Part shown: in pieces, positions 32,301 to 41,765 of the stretch | How the letters are laid out: every line of letters begins with the position of its first letter | Position numbering within the stretch: the first letter of the stretch is position 1 | NCBI GenBank assembly: GCA_025093555.1 | Contig: JAIWNF010000008.1 | Coordinates: 62,001 to 126,000, forward strand | DNA from: Circinella umbellata | Lineage: Eukaryota; Mucoromycota; Mucoromycetes; Mucorales; Lichtheimiaceae | Length of the DNA stretch: 64,000 nucleotides | Direction of reading: 5' to 3' | Program-made: the position numbers and the translations under genes | The notes under the pieces: model-generated | Seen by the model: only the letters and a program-made list of their open reading frames with translations | Told to the model about the DNA's origin: nothing | Database searches by the model: none

Positions 32301-34638
32301 AGTGTCAGATTGAGGACGTGTTTGCCCAACACTTTTGTCCAAAGCATCATAAATAAGCTCGTTGAGTCTTGTCACATGTGCTTCTACCACATCAGCGCTC
32401 GGTTGCAAGTCATTGTCTTGTAAAGTATTTTGGATATCTTCCTTAAGAGGACCTATGGCCTCTCGAATCCTGTCAGTATAGCGTTCTAGTACTTCAGGGT
32501 CTTTGAGACGTTGAAGTCGCCAAGTACGTCGAGGGGCTGTGGCAGCCGGAAGCCGTGATAAATTCACAGGCACAAATGATAGCTCACACAAGTGGTGATC
32601 CGACAAACCAAGGCCTGTATGGATTTTCATCCGTGGATCTAGCACATGATCTCGCATTGAAATAAAAAAATCAATGACACTCTGATAGAGGCGACCATTA
32701 TTTTTGACAACTGAGTAGGTAGGTTCCCCAAAAGCCAATTCTGCATTCCACAAGGTTAAATCGTTTGTGCTTATCCAGGTTGACAGTGCATGGTTACGAT
32801 TATTAGTTCGAGTATCACCTGTAAAACTTCCTAATCGCGAATTCAAGTCTCCAAGAAAAATAGTATATGGATCCACTGACAATGAATTATATCTTTCGGC
32901 AGCCACCATATCATCCATACCAGGTGGCAGATATAAACCATGCAAAGTATATGGGCCGACTTTCAGTGACAGTACCTCACCGTTCTGAATTGAAAGGGAA
33001 TGAACCTCGTAGGGAAAATCTGGATGTATAAGAAAAGAAAGACCAAAATGTTTGAATCCCGGAGAGTCATCTCGCATAATGGCATAATTATGAAATTGTT
33101 TCCATTTACAACGTAAATTTCCACGTTTAAAGTAAGTTTCACAGAGAAAAATAATATCAATATTTGCATCCAAACAATTGTCAATAACTCCTACCAAATT
33201 ACTACGTATATTGCGGATGTTGAGAGTAGCAATCGTTATACGATCATTACTCATTGATTGCTGGTTTCGTTGCTGTTGCTGGAATCGTCATTTTTAGGAC
33301 TTTCATCCATTTCGACGTCAAGTACAGGTGGTGGTGATGATGGTGCGGTTGTAGTTGTTGTATTTGTTGTTGCTGGTGAATTTTGTTGGTGGCGATATTT
33401 AGTTATAAAATCGTTCCACCATTGCTCAGGAAGCTGTAATTCCTTGGCAGCAGGTGAAGAAAAAAATCGGGCAATGCTGATTCCAATTTTTGGTGGTAGG
33501 TGTAGTGAGGTTCTTTCAATTTTTTGAGCGAATAATTGTTGAGCTCGTTGTTGTCGTTCTTCCTGGCTATCATTAGCGAATTTAATATCACCAATAACGG
33601 TAGGTGAGAGAGGGTCGAAGTTGGTGCGTGGTGTGATGCTTTCAGCTTTAAGCTTACTAACGAGTTCATCCTTGAAGCCGGAATGGATTAAAAAAGCAAC
33701 AGTGCCTTTTGCTGGAAAATAAATATCCAAGACACGCGATTGTTGAATTTTTAATGTTGAAATCATTTTCCGGACATCATGGTAGCGGAGGTGGTGACGG
33801 CAAGGTACATAGACGAAGTCGAATGTGGAGGGTCCATTGCTTTCTTGAAGAGCGCGAATGGCAGTAGTTTTGGTGGTGGTAGGGCGATTTTTTTTATTTT
33901 TATTTTTTTTTTTTTGTGGCAAATTTTTGGCGGTAATTGTTGCCCATGAAGTATTATTTTTGTTGTTGTTATTATCGGTCGTAATTACGGTAGGTTTTTG
34001 GCCTTTAGTAGCATTGGACTTGGTGGTGGTGCTGGTATTATTTTTGGTGGAGGTCGGGTTTGCTGATTTAGGTGCATGTTGTGATGCCATCAGGGAGGAA
34101 TCGTTTTTTTTATTTTTATTTTTTGGAGGGGCGTTATTGTTGCTGGTGGTGGTGGCCGTGCGCGTCGCCGTTTTAATTTGCATAAAGGAAAAAATGCGTT
34201 CCCTCAGGGCAGCATTTTCTTCCCTCATACTTTTTAAATCCCCTCGCAAGTCAGCAATTGTGCTATTGAGATTAGCTACAATAGCAAGGAGGTCGGATCG
34301 GTCGGATGTATTGATGGATGGTTGGATGGATGCGTTAATGGATGGTTGGATAGAAGGAGGTGTTGTAACTCCAAAGTCGATGGTGGGTGGTGAGGTTGCT
34401 GATGGTGATTTTACCGATTCAAATGTTGAATCAGCAATTTCGTACGAAATTTGTCTTCGATCGAACTGGAATTTCGGCTTCGTATTATTCGTTTCCATTG
34501 TTGGATGGTCGCGCCGTTTACGAATAGTACTGCGTGGAGGGTTGTTATTATTGTTGTTGGTTATACGGTTGGTTTCTGTCACTTTTTCGAATAAACTCTC
34601 AAAACTACTTAAAAAGTGATGTGTAGCAGAACAAGAGG
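29305..34638 (-). mobile_element. LINE B: non-LTR retrotransposon inserted in a tRNA-Pro gene
   Basis: About 5.3 kb on the minus strand, bounded by a 16-bp duplication that is the first 16 nt of tRNA-Pro. Order on its own strand: ORF1 (from the 5' edge to 33251), ORF2 (33254 to 29761, one frameshift near 30770), and a 456-nt 3' UTR. The ending is taataaaaacttttga, like the aataaaaac near the end of LINE A. ORF1 and ORF2 overlap by ATGA. The element is similar in size and domain plan to LINE A but its proteins are clearly diverged, so it is a different family. There is no native ATG near its 5' edge, so it may be slightly 5'-truncated. Confidence 0.9.
29761..33254 (-). pseudogene. LINE B ORF2: endonuclease and reverse transcriptase with one frameshift
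   Basis: The first segment (33254 to about 30770) carries the endonuclease (FLCETYFKRG, FLGDLNSRLGSFTGDTRTNN, GLSDHHLCELSF). It also carries the reverse transcriptase (LPNRKAPGMDHIKAEMLKP, RTAQVVPIYKNKG, LLDILAAYDSANRLVIWDT, GVLQGSILSPFLYSVFIDSL, catalytic LMYADDIAIIGD). At a T/C-rich run just after FRYLGLPF the frame shifts by one base. The homologous continuation (thumb, and a Cys/His cluster CQCGSLRANRDHFAIC) lies in the next frame down to 29761. The fault is downstream of the catalytic centre but removes about 340 residues. ORF2 starts within the ORF1 stop (ATGA). Confidence 0.88.
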
Positions 34639-34663
34639 GGGTTGATGGTGTAGTGGTTATCAT
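33251..34663 (-). CDS. LINE B ORF1 protein; start codon lies in antisense tRNA
   Basis: About 470 aa if it begins at the ATG at 34663, which lies inside the antisense of tRNA-Pro; the first ten codons are then tRNA-derived. The frame is open across the junction, and the next Met is about 60 codons further in. The middle is Thr/Asn/Lys-rich and probably disordered. A coiled-coil segment (LLAIVANLNSTIADLRGDLK) precedes it, and the C-terminal third has FDFVYVPCRHHLRYHDVRKM and ISTLKIQQSRVLDIYFPAKG, aligned with LINE A ORF1. The Cys-rich N-terminus of LINE A ORF1 is absent, consistent with 5' truncation or with another family design. Confidence 0.8.
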   Translation of the reverse strand: MITTTPSTPSCSATHHFLSSFESLFEKVTETNRITNNNNNNPPRSTIRKRRDHPTMETNNTKPKFQFDRRQISYEIADSTFESVKSPSATSPPTIDFGVTTPPSIQPSINASIQPSINTSDRSDLLAIVANLNSTIADLRGDLKSMREENAALRERIFSFMQIKTATRTATTTSNNNAPPKNKNKKNDSSLMASQHAPKSANPTSTKNNTSTTTKSNATKGQKPTVITTDNNNNKNNTSWATITAKNLPQKKKNKNKKNRPTTTKTTAIRALQESNGPSTFDFVYVPCRHHLRYHDVRKMISTLKIQQSRVLDIYFPAKGTVAFLIHSGFKDELVSKLKAESITPRTNFDPLSPTVIGDIKFANDSQEERQQRAQQLFAQKIERTSLHLPPKIGISIARFFSSPAAKELQLPEQWWNDFITKYRHQQNSPATTNTTTTTAPSSPPPVLDVEMDESPKNDDSSNSNETSNQ

Positions 34664-34711
34664 TCTCCGTTTGGGTCGGAGAGGCCCCGGGTTCAAATCC
34701 CGGTCGACCCC
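34639..34711 (+). tRNA. tRNA-Pro (anticodon TGG)
   Basis: Folds as a full cloverleaf. The acceptor stem GGGTTGA pairs with TCGACCC, with one G-T pair, and the discriminator is C. T8, A14 and the GG of the D-loop are in place (TGGTGTAGTGG). The anticodon stem is CTCCG/CGGAG around loop TTTGGGT, giving TGG. The T-arm is CCGGG TTCAAAT CCCGG. There is no intron and no encoded CCA; the following bases are atg. The 5' leader is now the reverse complement of the LINE B 5' end, but the internal A and B boxes are intact, so transcription by RNA polymerase III is likely. Confidence 0.95.
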
Positions 34712-34748
34712 ATGATTAGTTGTTCAATTCAATAGAATTGAGCAAGTA

Positions 34749-34762
34749 TTTTTTTATTTTTT
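34749..34762 (+). terminator. RNA polymerase III terminator T-runs for tRNA-Pro
   Basis: Seven T residues (34749-34755) and a further six (34757-34762) begin 38 nt after the tRNA. A perfect 7-bp inverted repeat (tcaattc / gaattga) lies between, at 34724-34741. Confidence 0.6.
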
Positions 34763-37480
34763 AAAACCGGTTTTTTTTTTTTTTTTAGAAAAAAAAGAAT
34801 TTTTTTTATGATTCTCTTTATAAGAACATGATGTTTATTTTTAATACATTATACTTCTTTTACTGCGGCTCTCTTTTTACTCATTGCATCTTCAGCAACA
34901 TTATTATTATTATTTAGTTATGCAGTAGTTTTAGTAAACATATAAATATGGGATTATTTTATTAAATAAGAAGATATCTTTAATCTGCTCTACATTCTAC
35001 TTATTACTACCTGTGTGGTTATATTATTATCTGTCGTATTTATTTTCTCTCTTTTTGATTATCTCTCTATAGTTTATCAATGGAAAATACGACATTTTTC
35101 TTTTAAAAGAATGTTTTTTGTTTTTTTTTTGGTAGTTGATGTTTCTTAGTCGCTGTTGTTACTCTTTATTAGTAAAAGACAACGGTTATCTTTATTCACT
35201 ATACACTTTATTATTTCGATATATATTCGTATTCTTTTAAGAAATTCTAATCTTTTATAATTTTATAATGGCCTTTCTTTTAAATTTCGCTGGCTATTCC
35301 CAAACGCCAATATTTTAGTATCTAATTTGTCACTGGGGTAAATCTATCTAGTATCTAGTCTTTAGAATCGGATCTACTAGTTTTCACTTTAATCTTTCAT
35401 TTTGATCTAATAAAAAACAAAAAAGATAGATTTACTTAAAACAGTTACCACGCAAAACGAAAAGCAACAACTATTTACTATATTTAGGTTATATTTTCAT
35501 TTAACAATACCATATCTGCTACTATAACTTTTTCTACCTTTTGCTTTAAAGACCCTGGTTGAGATTTATCAATAAGCAGTAATAGTAGAAAGAATAACAG
35601 TGAATAAAGGACAGGATAATTCTTTATTATGTTATTCTTTTATTGTTGCAAGTATGGTTGTTTTTTTCTGTTCTTGTTAGAGAAATAATTGCTTTCAAAA
35701 TAACGACCGAATCTAGCCTCTAGGTTTCTTACTATCTACCAACCAATTCAACTTGCTACATATAGCAGCACAGTATATCCTGGAACTTATAACTTAGACT
35801 ACTACCTTCTCTACTTTCTTTTATAACGCTCAAGTGATTATCTGGATAGATATGTTCATTCAAAAGGGAGAGTGGATCTAGTATCGGGAGTACAAAAAAT
35901 TTCATTTAATAAATATCTTTTACATATGTAATCCTTACTTTCCATACACTTTATCATTTGTACGTTGTTGCAAATGGTATATGAAGACATTGTTTTTGAA
36001 TGTCAAATAAGAGGATCTATAGTCCACATTCTTTTTTTAGCCCCCCAACATCAATAATAATTATCAATGTAGTAGTTGTCAGGGAGGTATCATAAAATCT
36101 ATATTTGGCCATACATAGTAAAAGTCTAAAGGCATGGTCACAAAAAAAAGCAATAAAAAGAAATAGAAAATGTATATTTAGTCAATTCAATGTTTAAGAT
36201 ATTAGAAAATAAATTAAATTATCTAGACTCAAGTGAGTAAATCAATGCATAAAAAAGCTTGATTGACAATCTTCAAGCCAGACGAGGAACATTGTCACAT
36301 TATCCATGGAAATTCTTGTAATTAATTAAATCGTATCCCATACTTTGAATGTTCTTGAAAAAAGTAATCTCAGATTTTAACAATACTTCCTTCTTGATAG
36401 CCCGTTTTAATGAAGTTTAATTCGGGGGATCAGGAAGAAATAAAGGTAAAGAGATTGTCCATAACGAGAGAGCAATTTTTTTTTTGGAATTCAATGGGCT
36501 TCATCCATATTATTCACTGTATCCTCCAAAGATCTATCTATAATGGTTTATTCTTGTCGTTTCTGTCGCCTTACTCTTTGTTTGACAGTAGATGATTGGA
36601 ATATAAAACATCATATTATTGTACTCTTCAAAGATAGGTCCACAGCTGAACAATGTAGATTGTCCCATATTGAAATGTTTAAACAAAAACACCAGCACTA
36701 CAGACCAGATAATTTGTCAAAGTTCGGGATATATATATAGAGAGAGAGAGAGAGAGTTATTGACATATAACGCATTTATAAGGATTATTGACAACTTCTC
36801 CCGGATTGTAAGGAAATCCAATATGTGTCCATGTATCAAGCCTTTGAAAAGACAATGCAGACATCAGCAACCGTAAATGTTCGTCTCCAGCCTTACAGCA
36901 TGAAAACAGCAAGCCATTCACCGACTACTAATCTTCCAGCAACCCCACAATATCATCTATCCTATAAAGTTATTTTTTCAATCCTATAAAGTTACCTTTT
37001 TGACCAAGATCTGGTAAAGTGAGTATGAAAGTAGATTTTGAATTTTTCCAGGGTACAAGAGTTATGAGATTAATATAATATTCATAGTTAAAGACTATAA
37101 CTGTTACATGGGGGTACTACCAAATGCTGCGGGATCATTAGTTTGTTTTATCAGAAGAGAATGCATTTAGAGACTGTTTATTGTTTCATTGCTTTTAAGA
37201 TGGGTAACTATTTTATTTTCATTCAACTCATTTTCATCAATCCATTTTCTCATACAATACTTTTACTTAATTTCAGCTTTTATAACATTATACAAAAACA
37301 TGAAATAGATTAAAATGGGGTTCCTAACATTAATGATTTTACATGTACAATCCTAGAAATACAACAACAGATTAACAATCGGTAACAAAGATTCAAGTAA
37401 AAATATAAAAAAGACACTATTTTAATATGCTTTCATTTACAAAACATAATTTTTATTGATCATTATTAAAAGTATAATTT
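34763..37480. other. gene-poor AT-rich DNA right of LINE B
   Basis: Long T-runs and AT-rich sequence with no ORF I can support. There is a compound TA then (GA)n microsatellite at 36730-36756. The short open frames around 36410-36876 show no splice-linked continuation or family features. Confidence 0.5.
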
Positions 37481-37483
37481 ACT

Positions 37484-38470
37484 ATTTTTATGCCGTTTAC
37501 CGAATTTCCAAATGGTGACTATTTCCAGATACCACACTGTTACAACAAGTGGTCAAACTTGCATATAATATGAATATTGGATGAAAACTTTACTGTGATA
37601 GCCAGTGATAGTCAGTGCAAGATTGACAAGTATCACGGGTTGAGCGTAAACAAGTGCTGTTTGGGTGAATTGAGATGTGAAGAGTGTAATGGTACATTTA
37701 GACCTGCAAGCCGTAAAAGCGTTATCGAATCCAGGGGTTAGCGGGTGTAAAAACAAAAAAGTGTGCTTATGACGAGGCCCTTACATTTAGCAGACATTGG
37801 GTTATGACAAATGTTAACCTATTACAAGGAAAAGGCTATTTGAAGCATATTAGAACGCATATTCACGAAGAAATAAAAAAAAAACGCGTAACTTCTATGC
37901 TTGGTGATGCTCACTGATGCACAGTTCGAGGTTTTTTGCGTTTAAAAAATATCTTGAAAAATTCGATTGCTTGGACCAACGCTATTGAACTTGACCACAT
38001 ATTTTAGGGCATAGTTAATGCTGACAGTGATTCTAAACAACGGTATAATAATATTCCTACAAAGTAAATGGAAGGCACAATCAAGAAACCTGCATAAATG
38101 AAATACAAAACTTGGACAAAATCTGCTGATTATAAAATATACAGGAATTATTGAGCTGAATTAAATATTCTATTGCAAACAAGCAAAGAATATATTGGAC
38201 TTATTAGATCTGTTACTTGTCAACGGATAAAAAGTCTGGCAGCGAAAGTAAGCACCGTTTCTTAGGCACCAAACAACAATACCATTGACTCAGAAGCAAC
38301 AAGTAACGATAGGATTGACTCAAAAACAAAAGATACTGCTATTGTTGCTCAAGAGCAAAAGATAATGCTACTGTATATCAAGAACCAACTAACGATGATG
38401 CTAATCATAACTCTTGACTTTTCCGTAATAAAAACATCACGCGTTTATTCTATTATCAGTCAAATTTATG
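37484..38470 (+). pseudogene. decayed Cys-rich gene, possibly transposon-derived
   Basis: One frame reads protein-like from 37484 with a single internal stop: FPNGDYFQIPHCYNKWSN, then DENFTVIASDSQCKIDKYHG and CCLGELRCEECNGTFRPASR. The motif C-C-L-G-x4-C-x2-C-x4-RP resembles Cys-rich proteins that recur in many copies in Mucoromycota genomes. After 37735 the similarity continues only in fragments and shifted frames (LLQGKGYLKHIRTHIHEE near 37815-37870; EYIGLIRSVTCQRIKSLA near 38185-38240) with several stops. I read this as a pseudogene. The family name and origin are inference from memory of similar sequences. Confidence 0.5.
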
Positions 38471-38901
38471 ATTTCTGGTCAGCAAACACGAAGCACTTTC
38501 GCTCGGATCATACATCAACAAATTAGCTGCCTTAACGCATATTTGGCTTTAAACAAGCATCAACAGAGCCCATCGCCAGAAAGGTATTCCCAGATGAATT
38601 ATGGATGACTTGGCAGAATCTATGGTACCTAAACATCCACAGCGGTGGTTGTTACAAACTGTTAAATTATCATAATTAAAAATCCAGATAACAGTTTTTG
38701 ACCAAATTATGCAGCGGATGATATGATACTGACGGTGATGGAAAATTTTACAGAGAATTTTCTTTTGAAGTCAAGCAGCTGTAAAAATTAACAGCATTGT
38801 AACAGCTACCGCTGCAGAAGCTGGGTGTTAAAGAAGCTGTTAAACATAACATATAGCTCCGCTGCGGACGGTCTGCAGAGTCGATTAATTACAATATCAG
38901 C

Positions 38902-39667
38902 ATGAATGAACAAGAGTACATGCCAATTCGCGATCCGGAAAAACTCGTGCTTTTACGTTGGACGAATACGACCCCAAATAAAAGTGGAGAATTACGACCT
39001 AATACAGTCATATGCAAAAGACAACAGTTGGAATATGAAGGCAGTATCGGGTACGAAGAAGCCGAGGTAAATCAAGGCAATTCGAACAGATATCTTCTAT
39101 GCATGGATACTGTTCGTTTGGCGATTTTCAACAAAAATGCTATTGTTGTGAACAAATTGGATGGTGCACTTGCACTTCAAATTATGGTAAGGAATCATCT
39201 CTCCCCCAGTTGTGTTGAATTTGACGTGCCTTTTTTTTTTCTTTACTTGGGCTTCTATATTATATTTTTACCTTTCGCTTGGTTATTAAATGTATTTATG
39301 TTTTTATCAAGTGGTCAACCTCGACTTCTCTGAATTATTGGGTGACCTTCCTTCCTTTATTAGCTTAAGGAACATTACACTGCTGCTAGGTGTAAACAAT
39401 GTTTTTGGCGCTTTTGCAAAAAATTAGACAATAGGTACAAGGAAACGGCGGGTTTAGAAGGATTGATTGGCGAGGTAAATACGGGTAGTAAAAATTATAA
39501 CATCTCCCTTATATCTTTTCTAAACTATGTCTTATAAGAATAGAAAAGAAGATCTACTCTATTTGACTATTATATAAATATTGATTCTAGATTACTCTCT
39601 GAAACCGTTTATAGTAGTTATTAATATCTTTTTTATCCAGATTAATAATAAGAACGAATCAAAATAA
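38902..39667 (+). CDS. hypothetical protein, 140 aa
   Basis: Three exons: 38902-39186, 39364-39474 and 39641-39667, all phase 0, with gtaagg and gtaaat donors and tattag and tccag acceptors. The protein begins MNEQEYMPIRDPEKLVLLRW and has a central IFNKNAIVVNKLDGALALQI. Exon 2 is basic with an R-C-K-Q-C pair (HYTAARCKQCFWRFCKKLDN). It ends INNKNESK. No known domain was recognised; the CxxC could bind metal. It lies next to transposon relics at the edge of the gene-poor block and may be lineage-specific or domesticated. The splice model is by eye. Confidence 0.5.
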
Positions 39668-39684
39668 ACATTATTCGTGAAAAA

Positions 39685-39975
39685 ATGGATTGTATGTTTT
39701 ATTATGGTAGTTCACCACAATTTTCACAAGCCATGACTGCGCAAGAACATATGTATTGCACTATGGAGAATGGAGACCCACCATTAAAAGTACACAAATT
39801 GACAACTACAGTAATTGATGCTTTATTACTTTATATTCCCATCTCTTTTATACCAGTCCCATGTTTTACTCCTTGCATATTGAAATTCTTGTCTTCTCAT
39901 CCTGTATATAATCTCTTATGCAATAAATGCTGTATTGAAACTTATAACCCAAAAGCTACAACCGTTAAGTGTTAA
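39685..39975 (+). CDS. hypothetical small protein, 96 aa
   Basis: ATG-started frame just 17 nt after the previous stop codon. The N-terminus is MDCMFYYGSSPQFSQAMTAQ, followed by EHMYCTMENGDPPLKVHKLT, a hydrophobic segment (VIDALLLYIPISFIPVPCF) and a Cys-rich tail (LLCNKCCIETYNP). It could be a short membrane-associated protein, or a further exon of the upstream gene by alternative splicing. Family unknown. Confidence 0.35.
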   Translation: MDCMFYYGSSPQFSQAMTAQEHMYCTMENGDPPLKVHKLTTTVIDALLLYIPISFIPVPCFTPCILKFLSSHPVYNLLCNKCCIETYNPKATTVKC

Positions 39976-41765
39976 CGGTCACCATTTCCCAATTTTTAAT
40001 GATTATTTTTTAATTTAACAATTTTCACGTACAAAGTTTTTACAGAAATCTATACCTTTAGAACATTTTCTTTTTCCTCCACTGGGGCTAACCTTTTGAG
40101 AGTCAACCTGACCACCTTTTTAAGATGCACGAAGTAGCAATATATTGTATCTTTTTTTATATCATGAAATCTTGAAAGAAGTTTATGCTGGGGTAGCCAA
40201 AAAAATGTTTGGCAAAAAAATGTTACACTTTCTGCTGGCTAGCATTTTTTGGCTACTTACAAGAATAATGCCATTTTTGTTCTCAACAATTTCAACGGTA
40301 GATTGTTTGTAATTTTCTTTTATAATGCTTCTCAAATCATTATCCGTACGCTTATAACCAATACTTCACAAAACACTAATATATATTCTTTTTTGACAAT
40401 CGACTTTGAAATGTTAAGTGCTCTTGATATTTCTGAAAGTGACTTCAAATAAAGCATGTTTTTTTTTCAATGACTAAATCACCAATAGCGTTAGAGCTCA
40501 ATTGTAGGCATCATATTCAAGCGAAAGTTAATGATCGATGGTTTAACATCTGGCTTGTGCTTGGGATCAATTCCGAGCTTGATTTTATTAGTAAAATGAA
40601 CATAGTTTATTGCCTAAAAGTTCTTATATTTTGTTATGATTGGTGGAAGTGTTGTATCTGGAAATCGTGGCTTATTGTTGCTCGTAGTATACTGGAAATG
40701 ATGAACAATTGATTGATCTTTTTCATTAGTATATACTGCAATCGCAATGTGGACGCGGTTCCCACCTTTGAGGACTTTTTTTCCTTTTCTCTCATCCCAT
40801 TAAGTATTATAAAAAAGCGTGACCAAACTCTCGTTAAATGATGGTCTATTTACATAAAGTTCATTATTTCTACTCTATATTGGTAATTGATCAACCTTAC
40901 AATCTTCTGTTTTTTTAGTATGCATAAGATTACCCGAATTCTATAGAAAATCTGACTATCAAACTTTATTTATGTCAAAACGTGCACGACCCAACACTCT
41001 GATCTGTTGTTATACAAAGGCCCTGAACTACAATTTGCCCAAATACGAACAATTTTCTCGTCTTTAAGCTTTTTATTTTCTTTTTTCTAATAGTAAACAA
41101 CTAATCAATTGATAAGCTTTAATGGGCGCCATTATAAAGGCTGGTAATGAAAAGCGGGAAAATGAAAAATAATTTTGAGTTTTGAGTAACTTGAACGTAT
41201 TGCGCAATAACACACCATATTTCGTCAACCGATTTTTTTTTTTTTTTTTTTTACTTTTCTTCCTTTAAAGAAAAGCATTTACATAAGTGTCACTTCTTAA
41301 GAGAAATATGATATCGCTAAAAAGATTTACTTTTTTTTTTCATCTAAGAATATAAATGGAACATTCATTTTTTTTAAAAATCTAGATATAACAATCACAT
41401 TGATCAACGTGGTGATACTTGAGCTTAATATATCAGATAATTAAATTAGATCATCTAAAAAGTGTACACACGCCAGACATATTCAAACACATGTACAAAA
41501 AAAGGTTTGAAATAATTTAGTGAAACAACACTCTGATAACTGTAACCCGTGATCGCAAAAAAAAAAAAAAGTGAAAATTGACTGGCAGCTAATGCTGATC
41601 GACAGCATTTTACCAATAGTCTTAAACATTTCTATATTTGGAATTACAAGTAAGTTTTTTTTTGGCTGAACAAATAGGGTATCAAACGAGAGAGAAAAAA
41701 AAACGAAAAAATAAGATTTCTTTTCTTAAGGTTGGAGGGGTGGGTAACTATAGATATATATATTA
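39976..41765. other. intergenic with transposase relic
   Basis: AT-rich, with long T-runs (41231-41252, 41330-41340). The segment 40190-40460 carries a transposase-like relic on the minus strand, listed separately. The plus-strand frames at 40249-40452 and 40470-40712 lie opposite or next to it and show no gene features. Confidence 0.5.
40190..40460 (-). pseudogene. possible Tc1/mariner-type transposase fragment
   Basis: Reading down from about 40456 on the minus strand gives LKSLSEISRALNISKSIVKK, a good helix-turn-helix of the kind found at the N-terminus of Tc1/mariner transposases. After a shift of frame it continues as YKRTDNDLRSIIKENYKQST and VEIVENKNGIILVSSQKM. No DDE catalytic region or terminal inverted repeats are visible, so this is a short relic at most. 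Confidence 0.35.

Noticed and set aside
33858..34619. 253-codon plus-strand open frame opposite LINE B ORF1
   Set aside because: It is the antisense shadow of the Thr/Asn-rich ORF1 coding region (Leu/Val-rich) and has no features of its own.
36730..36756. Compound TA/GA repeat as a regulatory site
   Set aside because: It is an ordinary microsatellite with no gene nearby.
40249..40712. Two plus-strand open frames of 67 and 80 codons
   Set aside because: One starts at TTG and lies opposite the transposase-like relic; the other shows no protein features.
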